A stretch of DNA of 64,000 bases from Gammaproteobacteria bacterium (GTDB lineage: Bacteria > Pseudomonadota > Gammaproteobacteria > Steroidobacterales > Steroidobacteraceae), in contig JANXZG010000014.1 in the NCBI GenBank assembly GCA_025355645.1, forward strand, positions 29,533-93,532, read 5' to 3'. The notes beneath the pieces were generated by a model. It made no database searches, was not told the origin of the DNA, and saw only the letters and a list, made by a program, of their open reading frames with translations. This document shows, in pieces, positions 36,882-46,103 of this stretch; position 1 is the first letter of the stretch; every line of letters starts with the position of its first letter. The position numbers and the translations under genes are program-made.

Positions 36882-37742
36882 TCAGCGCTTCGCCGCCTTG
36901 CCACGTCGCAGCAGCGACAGCGCGAGTAGCGCCGAGGCGATCATCAGGAACAGGCTTACGGCGTTCACAACCGGGGTCGCGCCTTCGCGCATGCGCCCGT
37001 ACATCATTACGGTCAGTGGCGAGTCCGATCCCACCAGCATCAAGGTCGTATTGAAATCCGCGAACGACATCAGGAAGGAGATGGCGGCGGAGCCGATCAG
37101 CGCGGGGCGCAGGTAGGGCAGCAGGATCGTTCGAAAAAGTGCCGCCTGCGAGGCGCCCAGGTTCAGCGCGGCTTCCTCGAGCGTGCGGTCAAAGCGCTTC
37201 AGGCGCGCGCTGACGGTCAGGGTCGCAATAGTCGCGATATAGGAGAACTGGCCAAGTACCACCAGCGGCAGGCCTGGGCGAAGAAAATCGAGCTCAAGGC
37301 CGAACATGTCATCGGCAAGGTCGGCGAGCCGGCTGGCGAACGCGAGTATCGAGATCCCGAGTATGACGCCGGGGATCACGAGCGGCGCCAGCATGAGGAA
37401 GGAGAGCGCCTGTTTGCCTGGAAACCGGCAGCGCTCGATCAGGAATGCATTGGTGGTCCCGAGCAGCACAGACAGCACGGTCACCCAGACCGCCACCAAA
37501 CAACTCGTGCCAATGCTCGCGAGCAGCTCGGTGTCCTGGAACATGCCGATGCGCCCGAGCGCCTGATTGCCGAGGAACCAGTCGAGCGTGAATCCGCGCC
37601 AGGGCGGCGCGGGGTAAGGTGCGTTGTTGAACGCGAATACCGCGACCACGATCAACGGCAGGAACAGGAACAGCAGGAACGTGGCTACAGTCAGCGATGT
37701 GCCCGCGCGCAGCCATGCGGGACGCGGCAGTGAGGGGATCAT
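36882..37742 (-). CDS. potC: Polyamine-type ABC transporter permease (PotC/PotI-like)
   Basis: Inner-membrane permease of 286 residues with six hydrophobic helices. The ABC-binding EAA loop is EEAALNLGASQAALFRTILLPYLRP, placed as in PotC/PotI. ATG at 37742 overlaps the potB stop by ATGA; the frame stays open upstream but without a plausible N-terminus. Works with PotB, the ATPase PotA and the binding protein encoded at 40654-41694. Substrate may be putrescine, spermidine or another cationic amine. Confidence 0.92.
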   Translation of the reverse strand: MIPSLPRPAWLRAGTSLTVATFLLFLFLPLIVVAVFAFNNAPYPAPPWRGFTLDWFLGNQALGRIGMFQDTELLASIGTSCLVAVWVTVLSVLLGTTNAFLIERCRFPGKQALSFLMLAPLVIPGVILGISILAFASRLADLADDMFGLELDFLRPGLPLVVLGQFSYIATIATLTVSARLKRFDRTLEEAALNLGASQAALFRTILLPYLRPALIGSAAISFLMSFADFNTTLMLVGSDSPLTVMMYGRMREGATPVVNAVSLFLMIASALLALSLLRRGKAAKR

Positions 37743-38614
37743 GTCTGCTGCATCACTTCGCCGAAGCGCTGGCCGGCGAGCTTCAGTCCGCCCCAGACGA
37801 TGAGCGTGGACAGCGCCAGCAGCAGGAAGCCGAACGCGGCGCCCTGTTCCCAGTTGAAGCGCGTGATGAACTGGGTGTAGATGGTTTCGGTGAACCACTG
37901 CGAGTTCTTGCCGCCGAGTAGTGTAGGCGTAAGGTAATTACCGAGCGTCAGCATGAACACGACGATGCAGCCGGCGGTGATGCCGGGGGCGGCATGGGGA
38001 ATGATGATCGTGCGCAATATCGCAAAGCCGTTCGCGCCGAGATCATAGGCAGCCTCGATCAGCGAATCATCGAGGCTCTCAAGCGCCGAGACCAGTGGGA
38101 CGACCATGAACAGCATCGAGGTGTATACGAGCCCGACCAGCAAGGTCGCATCGTGATACAGAAGCTCAACGGGCTCGGGCGTGATGCCGAGGTGCACCAG
38201 CAGGGCCGGCAGCACCCCGGATTCACGCAAGAGGATCATCCAGCCCAGCGTACGCACCGTCTCGCTGACCCAGAACGGAATCAGGCAGATCAGGAACAGC
38301 AGCGAGCCGCCGCGCCCGCGCGCGACCTTGGCGATGACCCAGGCGATCGGGAATGCGACCAGCAGCGTGAGCGCTGTCGAGATGATGGACATCACCGCGG
38401 TGCGCACGAATACATGCCAGTACAGGGGTTCTAAAAAGAATGTGCGGTATTGCGCCAGGCTCGGCGTGTACTCGCGCGGCCCGATGCGCTCACGCAACGA
38501 CAGCACCGCTAGATCCACGTGTGGCAGCACGATCAGGCCCAGCAGCCAAAGGATCGCCGGGGCCAGCAGCAGTATCAGCATTAATCGCGCCTGCCAGCGG
38601 GACTGGTCCGACAC
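37739..38614 (-). CDS. potB: Polyamine-type ABC transporter permease (PotB/PotH-like)
   Basis: Second permease subunit (291 residues), six helices, with the EAA loop IEAAYDLGANGFAILRTIIIPHAAPGITAG. The N-terminal region contains the long periplasmic segment before helix 2 seen in PotB/PotH. Starts one base after the potA stop and overlaps potC by ATGA, so the three are one transcriptional unit in the order A-B-C. Confidence 0.92.
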   Translation of the reverse strand: MSDQSRWQARLMLILLLAPAILWLLGLIVLPHVDLAVLSLRERIGPREYTPSLAQYRTFFLEPLYWHVFVRTAVMSIISTALTLLVAFPIAWVIAKVARGRGGSLLFLICLIPFWVSETVRTLGWMILLRESGVLPALLVHLGITPEPVELLYHDATLLVGLVYTSMLFMVVPLVSALESLDDSLIEAAYDLGANGFAILRTIIIPHAAPGITAGCIVVFMLTLGNYLTPTLLGGKNSQWFTETIYTQFITRFNWEQGAAFGFLLLALSTLIVWGGLKLAGQRFGEVMQQT

Positions 38615-38615
38615 G

Positions 38616-39743
38616 TCAGTCGTCCTGTACCAGAGCGGCCGCGCGGGCCGGAAAACAGACGGCCCGGTCCGGCGCGAACGAGAAATCGATCCGCTCGCCC
38701 GGCCGCAAATCCGCGAATTGGCCCGTCTGCGGCAGCGCTATTCGAAATTCCTGGTTCGTGCGCGCCTCATTCAGCAGCACCGCCGAATTGGCGCCATCGA
38801 ACAGCAGGCTCTCCACGGTGCCCTCGTGGCAGGGTTGTTGCGCGGGCAATTCCGCACGGCTCCTGGCGAGGATCGCAACTTCAGGCCGCACGAACGCCTC
38901 CACGGCATCGCCGGCAGCGATAGCGCCGCTGCGCGCGGCGTTGATATGCCAGCCGCCGGGCGTTACGACCTCAATGATCTCGCCGTCGATCGCGTGAGCG
39001 CGCCCAACGATCCGGTTGTTTGCGCCGACAAAAGCGGCAACAAACGGGGTCAGCGGCCGGTAATACAGATCCTGCGGCGAACCCAGCTGTTCGAAGCGGC
39101 CCTGGTTCATGACCGCGACGCGATCAGAGAGCACCAATGCCTCGGATTGATCGTGAGTAATGTATACAAAGGTCGTGCCGAAGGAGGCCTGCAGCTTCTT
39201 AAGTTCTATCTTCATATGCTCGCGCAGCTTCAGGTCGAGCGCACCGAGGGGTTCATCGAGCAGCAGCAAGGTCGGCTCGAGCACGAGGCTTCGCGCGATC
39301 GCGACGCGCTGGCGCTGGCCGCCGGAGAGCTGGTCAACGCGCTTCTCGGAAGCGCCTCCCAACCCGACTCGCTCAAGCATTGCTTCGCTGCGCTTCCTGC
39401 GTTCGGCGCCACCGATCCCGCGGCGCGCCAGCCCGAAGGAAACGTTCTCGCCGACTGACATCATCGGAAACAGCGCCAGTTGCTGGAATACCATGTTGAC
39501 GGGCCGGCGATTGGGCGCGACGCCCTGCATGCTGCGCCCGCCGATCTGTATGTCACCGGAGTCTGGCGCAATGAAACCGGCGATCATGCGCAGCAGCGTT
39601 GTCTTGCCGCAACCGGAGGGACCCAGGATCGAAAAAAAGCTGCCGCGTTCGACCGCAAAGGACAACGAGTCAACCGCTGCATGTCCCGCGAATCGCTTGG
39701 CCACCGCGTCGGCGCGCAGGTCAGGTACTTTCTGGTCAGTCAT
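38616..39743 (-). CDS. potA: Polyamine-type ABC transporter ATP-binding protein
   Basis: ATPase of the transporter (375 residues from this start). Walker A is GPSGCGKT, signature LSGGQRQRVAIARSL, Walker B LLLLDEPLGALD, and a switch histidine lies in VYITHDQSEAL. The C-terminal third is the TOBE domain of the PotA/PotG class. The start is uncertain: ATGs at 39743, 39755 and 39776 are in frame and none has a strong Shine-Dalgarno; 39743 gives the usual N-terminal length. Confidence 0.92.
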   Translation of the reverse strand: MTDQKVPDLRADAVAKRFAGHAAVDSLSFAVERGSFFSILGPSGCGKTTLLRMIAGFIAPDSGDIQIGGRSMQGVAPNRRPVNMVFQQLALFPMMSVGENVSFGLARRGIGGAERRKRSEAMLERVGLGGASEKRVDQLSGGQRQRVAIARSLVLEPTLLLLDEPLGALDLKLREHMKIELKKLQASFGTTFVYITHDQSEALVLSDRVAVMNQGRFEQLGSPQDLYYRPLTPFVAAFVGANNRIVGRAHAIDGEIIEVVTPGGWHINAARSGAIAAGDAVEAFVRPEVAILARSRAELPAQQPCHEGTVESLLFDGANSAVLLNEARTNQEFRIALPQTGQFADLRPGERIDFSFAPDRAVCFPARAAALVQDD

Positions 39744-39831
39744 CCCGGAACTCATGGATAGCGCACGATGAACCATAAACGGTTTTGCTTCAAGGCCCCC
39801 CGAGAGGCAGTCATGGCGCTACACTCAACCA

Positions 39832-40098
39832 ATGGCTGAAGGGCGCGACTGGATGGAGGAGCTGCGCGGGGTCCTGGCGCAAGCGCAGGCCCTGTTGAAT
39901 GCGGCCGGATCTGACGGTGAGGATGCGGTACGGCAAGTGCACGACAAGGTCACCGCGTCCCTCGCCCTTGCACGCGCCACCCTTGAGGATCTTGAGGACG
40001 ATGCGAACCGGTACGTGCGCGATCATCCCCGGCAGGCCCTGGGAATCGCCGCCGCGATGGGCGTGCTAGTCGGAGTGTTGGTAGGCAGGCGCCGTTAG
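39832..40098 (+). CDS. DUF883 family protein (ElaB/YqjD-like)
   Basis: An 88-residue protein: an N-terminal amphipathic helical region (WMEELRGVLAQAQALL), a charged middle, and a C-terminal hydrophobic helix with glycine-zipper spacing (ALGIAAAMGVLVGVLVGRRR). E. coli ElaB and YqjD are tail-anchored inner-membrane proteins that bind ribosomes in stationary phase. It is the first of three small genes matching E. coli yqjD-yqjE-yqjK in order. Confidence 0.88.
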   Translation: MAEGRDWMEELRGVLAQAQALLNAAGSDGEDAVRQVHDKVTASLALARATLEDLEDDANRYVRDHPRQALGIAAAMGVLVGVLVGRRR

Positions 40099-40100
40099 GC

Positions 40101-40481
40101 ATGTCCGACGATCCCCTGGCGCCTGGTCTCTTTACCTTGGTACGAGGCGTATTTGCGACGCTGCTGCAAGGCGCCAGTTTGCGCGTCGAACTTGCAACCG
40201 TTGAACTCGATGAGCAAATCGCCTATGCCAGGAATCTGCTGCTCTGGTACCTCGTCGCGATCATCGGCGCCACGCTCGCCGCAGTGTTCCTCGGCGCGGC
40301 GATTATCATTGCGTGCTGGGACCACCATCGAGTCCTCGCGGTTTGCGGGGTCACGGCCGCATTTGCGCTCTGCGGCGTGATCGGCGCAGGTTACGTGCGG
40401 ATTCGGCTGAAGCAGAGACCGCTGTTCCTTGCTGCCACGATCGGTGAAATTAAGCGCGACGCCGCGGCCTTGAGGCGATGA
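40101..40481 (+). CDS. Phage-holin-family membrane protein (YqjE-like)
   Basis: A 126-residue protein with two close hydrophobic helices (about residues 48-70 and 78-98) flanked by charged amphipathic segments. This is the layout of the YqjE/holin 3-6 family, widespread next to DUF883 genes. Function unknown. Two bases after the DUF883 gene and overlapping the next gene by ATGA. Confidence 0.86.
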   Translation: MSDDPLAPGLFTLVRGVFATLLQGASLRVELATVELDEQIAYARNLLLWYLVAIIGATLAAVFLGAAIIIACWDHHRVLAVCGVTAAFALCGVIGAGYVRIRLKQRPLFLAATIGEIKRDAAALRR

Positions 40482-40657
40482 GTAAAAGCCGTCTCAGACT
40501 CCAGGTTCGTCGAACTGAGCTGGTGGCACAAATTGAGGCGCTGCGCAGGCAGCTTGCGCAGGAGTCAGGCGCAATCAGGCGAAAGTTCGAAGTCGGCGCG
40601 CGCCTGGCCACGCTCGTGCCGCTACTGCGCGCGCTGATCGCGAGGCTCCGCCGCTAG
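40478..40657 (+). CDS. Small basic protein, YqjK-like
   Basis: A 59-residue, strongly basic helical protein starting MSKSRLRLQVRRTELVAQIE and ending ALIARLRR. The ATG overlaps the stop of the holin-family gene, and the arrangement matches the third member of the yqjD-yqjE-yqjK set, which is poorly conserved in sequence. Its TAG stop lies in the palindrome CTAG (40654-40657), which is also the stop of the convergent binding-protein gene. Confidence 0.7.
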   Translation: MSKSRLRLQVRRTELVAQIEALRRQLAQESGAIRRKFEVGARLATLVPLLRALIARLRR

Positions 40658-41694
40658 TTGGCGGCCTTCACGCGGTCCAGCACCCGTCCTTCGAGTTCTT
40701 CAAGCCCGGCCGGAATGGCCGGGTACCAATGGATGCTTCGCATCGGCACGGGCGTGGCATGCGGACCGACCAGCGCGTCGGTGCCGATGGCCGCAGAGAA
40801 GCTGCCGACCGACTTGGCGACCTTCGCAGCCATGTCAGGGCGCATCGTGAAGTTGATCCAGGCATAAGCGGCCGCATCGTTGCGTCCGCGTGCTGGCAAT
40901 GCGAACGTGTCGATCCAGCCCATCGCGCCGGAGCGGGGTACGACATATTGGATGTCAGGATTTTCACGGCTCAACACCCAGCCGCCGGTGTCCCACATCA
41001 TCGCCGCGACGACTTCGCCCGAGCGCATGCCATTCAGCAACTGATCCTTGTTGTCATAGAAGAACTTCAGGTTCTGCTTGCAGGCCGACAACGTTGCGCC
41101 GACTTGGTCCATCAGCGCGCCGTAGGCCTTTGGATCGCCGTACAGCGCGAAGGGATCCTTGCCTAGCGCAAATGCAAACGCCATTAGCGTCGGGCGGCGC
41201 AGGCGTACCGATGTCTTGCCCTTGACGTCCGCTTTGCAAAGGTCGAGATAATCCGCAACCTTCGCTTTTTTGGTATTGACCACGAGCCCATCGGTGCCCC
41301 AGACGTAGGGCAGGCCGTATTGCTTGCCATCCAGCGTGGTGTTCTTGCGCACTACGTCCAGAATAAACGGCTGGAACTGCTCCATCTTGACCTTGGACAG
41401 GTCGAGCGGCTTGTAGATGCCGAATTCGCGCTGCGGGCCGCTGATCCGGTCGACCGACGGCTGCGCCAGGTCGTATCCGGCGCCGCCGGTCGCGCGCAGC
41501 TTGGAAATCATCTCCTCGTTGTTCGACAGTGTCACCTCGACGTCGATGCCGGTTTCCTTGCGAAACGCGGCAATGACTTCAGCTGGTATATAGTCGGCCC
41601 AGCTGATGATGCGAAGTTTCTGATTGTCGGCGCGCGCTCCTGGCGCGATACCGACCAGGGTGAACGCAAGAATGGCAGTGAGTAGGGTCCGCAT
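40654..41694 (-). CDS. potD: Polyamine-type periplasmic substrate-binding protein (PotD/PotF-like)
   Basis: A 346-residue periplasmic binding protein with a signal peptide (residues 1-22, ending ARA). The mature start NQKLRIISWADYIPAEVIAAFRKETGIDV is typical of PotD/PotF, as are GYDLAQPS and LPYVWGTDGLVVN. The ATG at 41694 has GGGAGT upstream. It feeds PotABC, from whose genes it is separated by three small genes on the other strand, so it needs its own promoter. Confidence 0.92.
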   Translation of the reverse strand: MRTLLTAILAFTLVGIAPGARADNQKLRIISWADYIPAEVIAAFRKETGIDVEVTLSNNEEMISKLRATGGAGYDLAQPSVDRISGPQREFGIYKPLDLSKVKMEQFQPFILDVVRKNTTLDGKQYGLPYVWGTDGLVVNTKKAKVADYLDLCKADVKGKTSVRLRRPTLMAFAFALGKDPFALYGDPKAYGALMDQVGATLSACKQNLKFFYDNKDQLLNGMRSGEVVAAMMWDTGGWVLSRENPDIQYVVPRSGAMGWIDTFALPARGRNDAAAYAWINFTMRPDMAAKVAKSVGSFSAAIGTDALVGPHATPVPMRSIHWYPAIPAGLEELEGRVLDRVKAAN

Positions 41695-41749
41695 CGTGAC
41701 TCCCGCGCTGGAATATAATAGGGACAATCTTACCGAATCGGAGCGATCC

Positions 41750-42382
41750 ATGTACGAGCTGTATTACTCCCCGGGCACAGCGAGTTTTGCGGTGCACTGG
41801 TTGCTGATCGAGATGAACCTGCCGCACACGCTGAAGCTGGTCGATTTTGATGCACGCGCCCAGAAAAGCCCGGATTACCTGCGCCTGAATCCGGATGGCG
41901 TTGTGCCGACGCTGGTTATTAACGGAGCCGCGCGCAGCGAGTGCGCGGCCCTGCTGCTGACGCTTGCGGACCGGTACCCCGCGGCGGGACTCGCTCCGGC
42001 CGGCGCCGATGATGGACGTGCCGCCTATTACCAATGGACTTTTTATTGCGCCAACACGTTGCAGCCGGCCTACCGTAATTGGTTTTATCCCGACCAGGCC
42101 CCGGGCGAAGCCGCGGCCGTCAAGGATCATGCCCGCATGCGTATCGAGGCATGCTGGGAACGCTTTGCGACGCTGCTTGCCGATGAGCGGCGCCATGTGC
42201 TGGGCGAGCGCCTCACAGCGCTCGATTTCCTGGTCACGATGCTGATGCGCTGGTCACGCAACATGCCGAGACCCGCCACGCAATGGCCGGTGCTTGACCG
42301 TTACGTACAGCGCATGCGCGCCATGCCGTCGTTTAAGACACTGCAGGCGCGCGAAGGGCTTACCGACTGGGCGAATGCCTGA
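41750..42382 (+). CDS. Glutathione S-transferase family protein
   Basis: A 210-residue cytosolic GST: thioredoxin-like N-domain (MYELYYSPGTASFAVHWLLIEMNLP, LNPDGVVPTLV with the cis-proline, SECAALLLTLADRY) and helical C-domain with the N-capping aspartate region LTALDFLVTMLMRWSR. The serine in SPGTAS may be the catalytic residue. The ATG at 41750 is chosen because it opens at the first beta strand. Substrate unknown. Confidence 0.88.
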   Translation: MYELYYSPGTASFAVHWLLIEMNLPHTLKLVDFDARAQKSPDYLRLNPDGVVPTLVINGAARSECAALLLTLADRYPAAGLAPAGADDGRAAYYQWTFYCANTLQPAYRNWFYPDQAPGEAAAVKDHARMRIEACWERFATLLADERRHVLGERLTALDFLVTMLMRWSRNMPRPATQWPVLDRYVQRMRAMPSFKTLQAREGLTDWANA

Positions 42383-42398
42383 AAATGCGCGGGGTCGT

Positions 42399-43109
42399 TT
42401 AGAACGCGTATCCGACGGACACAATCAACGCCTGTGGCCCGAACTTGATGCTGGTAGTGCGGATCAACCCGGCCGTATCCGCCACGAGATGCGTGTTGAC
42501 GCGGCTGATGGAATAGGACGCATTGAGCCCCCAGCGGCCGCCGAGCTTATAAGTGAGACCGGCTGTGGCGGCGGGGCCAATTGAGGATGTCAGTGACAGC
42601 TTCGTGGGCCCGCCGCTGGCCGCATTGCCGGCTGCCGTCGAATCGCGATCATAAAACGTCGTATAATTAATCCCGGCGCCGATGAACGGTCGCAGCTTCG
42701 CATTCTCATCGAAGAAGTTGTATTCAAGCAGCGCGGTAGGCGCGATCCAGCGCGCGGTCGAGATGACCTGGCCGTTGTATGGCACCGAACCCAAGGTCGC
42801 GGGTCCCGAACCCTCCGTCTTGGTCAGCGGCGGGTAGCCGATCGCAAGTTCTGCCTTGAAGTGCGGCGACAGGCGCCGCACATAGCCGACGTACAGCGTC
42901 TCCACGTTATCGGCCTTGATATTGACGCCCGCGGGAACGAACGGCCCTTGCAGGTCATCCGCAGTGGCGTGATAAAACACGGAGTAAAGGCCTAGGCGGA
43001 TATCGTTGCTGTACGTAGAATCATCCGCCAGCGCGGAGGTCGCGCCTGCAAACAGCGCGGCGACTGCCAAGAGCGGGGCTGCGGTTGCGCATGTGAGCGG
43101 GTGAGTCAT
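42399..43109 (-). CDS. OmpW family outer membrane protein
   Basis: A 236-residue outer membrane beta-barrel. Signal peptide residues 1-28, then alternating hydrophobic strands such as DNVETLYVGYVRRLSPHFKAELAIGYP and TALLEYNFFDENAKLRPFIGAGINYT, ending in the terminal phenylalanine (VSVGYAF) needed for Bam-dependent insertion. The fold and strand sequences match OmpW, an eight-stranded channel for hydrophobic compounds. It is three bases after the lipase gene and may be co-transcribed with it. Confidence 0.9.
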   Translation of the reverse strand: MTHPLTCATAAPLLAVAALFAGATSALADDSTYSNDIRLGLYSVFYHATADDLQGPFVPAGVNIKADNVETLYVGYVRRLSPHFKAELAIGYPPLTKTEGSGPATLGSVPYNGQVISTARWIAPTALLEYNFFDENAKLRPFIGAGINYTTFYDRDSTAAGNAASGGPTKLSLTSSIGPAATAGLTYKLGGRWGLNASYSISRVNTHLVADTAGLIRTTSIKFGPQALIVSVGYAF

Positions 43110-43112
43110 GGC

Positions 43113-44768
43113 CTAGCCCCCTGCGTTCAGAACGGTGAGGAAGAATTGGAAAGCCGCCTCAGTACAGAATGGCGCCTCCGCTGAATGAGTGCCTTGCACA
43201 ACGGCTTCCTCCGCGGCCGCCTCAGCCTGGGCTTGCGGCAGCGATCCGCCCGCCGCCGATTCATAGAATGCGACGTCCTGCTGGAAGGCCGTGCCGCCGG
43301 CCGGATTCCCTGCGCTCGGCAGCGCATTGATCGCCTGGTACGCGCCTTGCAGCGGCGCAAATGGCCCAGACGGCGTCCCATTGATGTCGAGCACAGTTAC
43401 GAGGCCCGCCGGAAGAGCGCTCCAGTACGCCTGCATGATTTGCGTATTGACCGGGAAGAATACCGTGGGGTCGGCATCGCCGCCGCATAGCAGCGTCGGC
43501 GAATTGGGCTGCCAGCCGGTGCGCATGTCATTGGTGTAGAACGCGAGCCGCAGCGGCTGTGTCGGCGGCGTCGATACACGCGAAGCTCCGGTGCCGAGCA
43601 ATCCCGGATCCGGATTACTCAACGCATCCGCGCCATAGGCAATGCGATAACTGTCGTTGATCAGGAATGGATTGCCAAATCCTGCCTGGAAGATCGGTGT
43701 GCTCGCACTTTGCGGCAGCAGGAAGGTCGGCGGAATCGCAAGCGCGGCCGCGAGCTGGGGACTGCCGGTCTCAGCCGCGGTCGGTGTCGTACTGTCGAAC
43801 ACCGCGCTCTGCGGGAGCGCGCCATTGGTGAACAGGGTCGTATACGGCGTGTCACTCGGCAGTAGGGTATCGATGCCCGTGGCATAGGTCGCGGTGTAGA
43901 GATCACTGGGAGTAGCGTAGATATTGCCGTAGGCATGCTGGTAGCTGGTCGTTAGCAGCGGCGCAAACAGCGTCGCACCGATGGGAACGCCGCCGAAAAT
44001 GATCGTGTCACCATAGGCTTCCAGCGCATAAGGACCGGACATCGGCGCCGCGGCCGTGACCGTTTTACCCGCAGCGATCATCGCGCGCTGCGTCGCCATC
44101 GCGACATGGCCGCCCTCGGAATAGCCCGTGATGAACAACGCGCCACTGTCGCTGGTTGAGGCACTCAGAGAGGAGGGCAGACCAGCTCGCGCAGCGGCCA
44201 GGATGTCCATCATCTCACCTGACTGCTGAACCGCATTCAGGTACGGGTGGTAACCGAGCGTAGAAATATCGTAGCCGGCGTAATTGGGAGCGACGACGAT
44301 AAATCCCTGGGCTGCAAAGGCTGCGGCGATCAGGCCGCCTTCGGCATTGGCCGCATTGGTGATATCGGCGATGTTCGCCGCCTTGTTGAATTCCGTGCCG
44401 TGCGCATAGAGCACAATCGGACGCGGACCGGAGCATGCCGGGGCTGCGCCCGTCGGCACCATCAGCGCGCCCGACGATTCGGTCGCCTCGCCGGCGCCAC
44501 CGACGGTCCAGAAGTTCAGATAGTAAAAATCTACACCGCAGGTGGGATTGCCAGTCAGCTGCAGTAGCTGCGCCCCGCTCGAGGTGGTGCTGAGCTCAGC
44601 CTGGAACCCGGCGGCGTCCAAAGAGGCGATGCGAAACGGCGGGTTTTGCGTCAGGGTGCCGGGGGCCGTAGAGCTCGTCGGTGCCGAAGTCTGCGAACTG
44701 GAGCCGCCGCAGGCCGCGAGCGTTGCGACGCCAGCCGCCAGTACCAATGGCTGCAATGATTTGAGCAT
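43113..44768 (-). CDS. Lipoprotein alpha/beta-hydrolase, putative lipase/esterase
   Basis: A 551-residue exported hydrolase. The signal ends in lipobox LAAC with lipidated Cys20, followed by a Ser/Thr-rich linker. The nucleophile elbow is Ser217 in GYSEGGH, preceded by an oxyanion-type VLYAHGTEFN segment. The overall pattern resembles secretory lipases (LIP family). A GGAGG site lies before the ATG; the frame stays open upstream. With the hydrophobic-compound porin OmpW next to it, it may act on lipids or esters at the cell surface. Confidence 0.8.
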   Translation of the reverse strand: MLKSLQPLVLAAGVATLAACGGSSSQTSAPTSSTAPGTLTQNPPFRIASLDAAGFQAELSTTSSGAQLLQLTGNPTCGVDFYYLNFWTVGGAGEATESSGALMVPTGAAPACSGPRPIVLYAHGTEFNKAANIADITNAANAEGGLIAAAFAAQGFIVVAPNYAGYDISTLGYHPYLNAVQQSGEMMDILAAARAGLPSSLSASTSDSGALFITGYSEGGHVAMATQRAMIAAGKTVTAAAPMSGPYALEAYGDTIIFGGVPIGATLFAPLLTTSYQHAYGNIYATPSDLYTATYATGIDTLLPSDTPYTTLFTNGALPQSAVFDSTTPTAAETGSPQLAAALAIPPTFLLPQSASTPIFQAGFGNPFLINDSYRIAYGADALSNPDPGLLGTGASRVSTPPTQPLRLAFYTNDMRTGWQPNSPTLLCGGDADPTVFFPVNTQIMQAYWSALPAGLVTVLDINGTPSGPFAPLQGAYQAINALPSAGNPAGGTAFQQDVAFYESAAGGSLPQAQAEAAAEEAVVQGTHSAEAPFCTEAAFQFFLTVLNAGG

Positions 44769-44820
44769 AGACCTGCCTCCCCGGTGGATCGTTTTGAGTT
44801 TAGCCGGGTTCGGCGGGAAA

Positions 44821-46041
44821 TCAAACGGATTGCAATTCGTTTTCCCACTTGGCGACCAGCGTCGAGGCAACCGCATTGCCAACCACATTCGTGGCACTGC
44901 GGCCCATGTCGAGCAGGTGGTCAACCGCGATGATCATGACAAGTCCCTGCTCGGGCAAGCCGAAATACGTCAAAGTCGAGGCAATTACCATCAGCGAGGC
45001 GCGCGGCACGCCGGCGATACCCTTGGAGAGCACCATCAGAATCAGCAGCATCACGATCTGCTGATGCAGGCTCATCTCGATATGGAAAATCTGCGCAATG
45101 AACAAAACGGCGAATGCGCAATACATCGTCGAGCCGGCAAGATTGAATGAATAACCCAGCGGCAAGACAAAGGCGGCGATTTTCGGGCTCACGCCAAAAT
45201 TTTCAAGTTGCTCGAGCGTGCGCGGATAAGCTGCCTCGGAACTCGCCGTTGAGAAAGCGATCAGGACCGGCGAGCGTATAGCCGCGAGCAGTTTGCCCGC
45301 GCGCCCGCCAATGCTCAGGAACAGCGCAAACGACAAGAATGCCCACAGCAAACCGAGTGCAAGGTAGAACGAGCCGATGAATTTGGCATAGATCAGCAGC
45401 ACCTGGGGGCCCTGGGTCAACACGGTCGCAGCGAGGGCGGAGAACACCGCGAATGGCGCCACCATCATGACGTAACCGGTCAGGCGCAAGATCACCGAGG
45501 CCATCTGGTCGATCACGTCGATCAGGGGCTTCACGCGTGCACCCAGGCTGGATGCCGCGATCCCGAATAGCACTGAAAACACCACGACCTGCAGGATCTC
45601 GTTGCTGGCCATCGCCTGCACGATCGAGCTCGGAATGATGTGATCGATCATGTCGGTCAGCTGCGGCGGTGCAGTCGGGGGCCCGGCTGCGGAGATTGGC
45701 GGTGCGGCAAGTCCCACGCCCGGGTGGAACAGGTGCACCATCACGATGCCAATGACTAGCGACACCAGTGACGCAAAAATAAACCAGCCGAGGGTCTTCG
45801 CGCCGATGCGTGCGATGGAGGAGGCGCTCTCCATGCGCGCAACTCCTGCCGTGAGAGTCGAAAACACCAGCGGCGCAATGATCATCTTGATCAGATGCAG
45901 AAATGCCGTGGTCACCAGCGATAGATCCGCGGCGACCCGGGCCGTCAGCTCCCCCGTACCGAGCCACTGGTGTAGCACGAGCCCGCATAGGGGTCCAGTC
46001 AGCATCGCGATGGCCACCATCAGCGTCAGGCGGGATTTCAT
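44821..46041 (-). CDS. Dicarboxylate/amino acid:cation symporter (DAACS family)
   Basis: A 406-residue membrane transporter of the GltP/DctA type. It has the two hairpin motifs in modified form (FSTASSEAAYPRTLEQLENFG for HP1, VLSKGIAGVPRASLMVIASTL for HP2), the unwound helix 7 motif YSFNLAGSTMY (usually NMDGT), and the helix 8 motif DHLLDMGRSATNVVGNAVAS (usually DRxRT). Import of glutamate, aspartate or C4-dicarboxylates is likely, but the changes at substrate positions make the specificity uncertain. Start at 46041; divergent from selO. Confidence 0.88.
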   Translation of the reverse strand: MKSRLTLMVAIAMLTGPLCGLVLHQWLGTGELTARVAADLSLVTTAFLHLIKMIIAPLVFSTLTAGVARMESASSIARIGAKTLGWFIFASLVSLVIGIVMVHLFHPGVGLAAPPISAAGPPTAPPQLTDMIDHIIPSSIVQAMASNEILQVVVFSVLFGIAASSLGARVKPLIDVIDQMASVILRLTGYVMMVAPFAVFSALAATVLTQGPQVLLIYAKFIGSFYLALGLLWAFLSFALFLSIGGRAGKLLAAIRSPVLIAFSTASSEAAYPRTLEQLENFGVSPKIAAFVLPLGYSFNLAGSTMYCAFAVLFIAQIFHIEMSLHQQIVMLLILMVLSKGIAGVPRASLMVIASTLTYFGLPEQGLVMIIAVDHLLDMGRSATNVVGNAVASTLVAKWENELQSV

Positions 46042-46103
46042 GGCAATGTTGTAACACACCGCATGGGTAGACCGACACCGCCGCGGCGGAGCATGATTAA
46101 CCC

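Noticed and set aside
38181..39458. A 425-codon plus-strand open frame
   Set aside because: Antisense to potB and potA, both with complete family motifs; the translation is rich in Arg, Gln and His without domain features.
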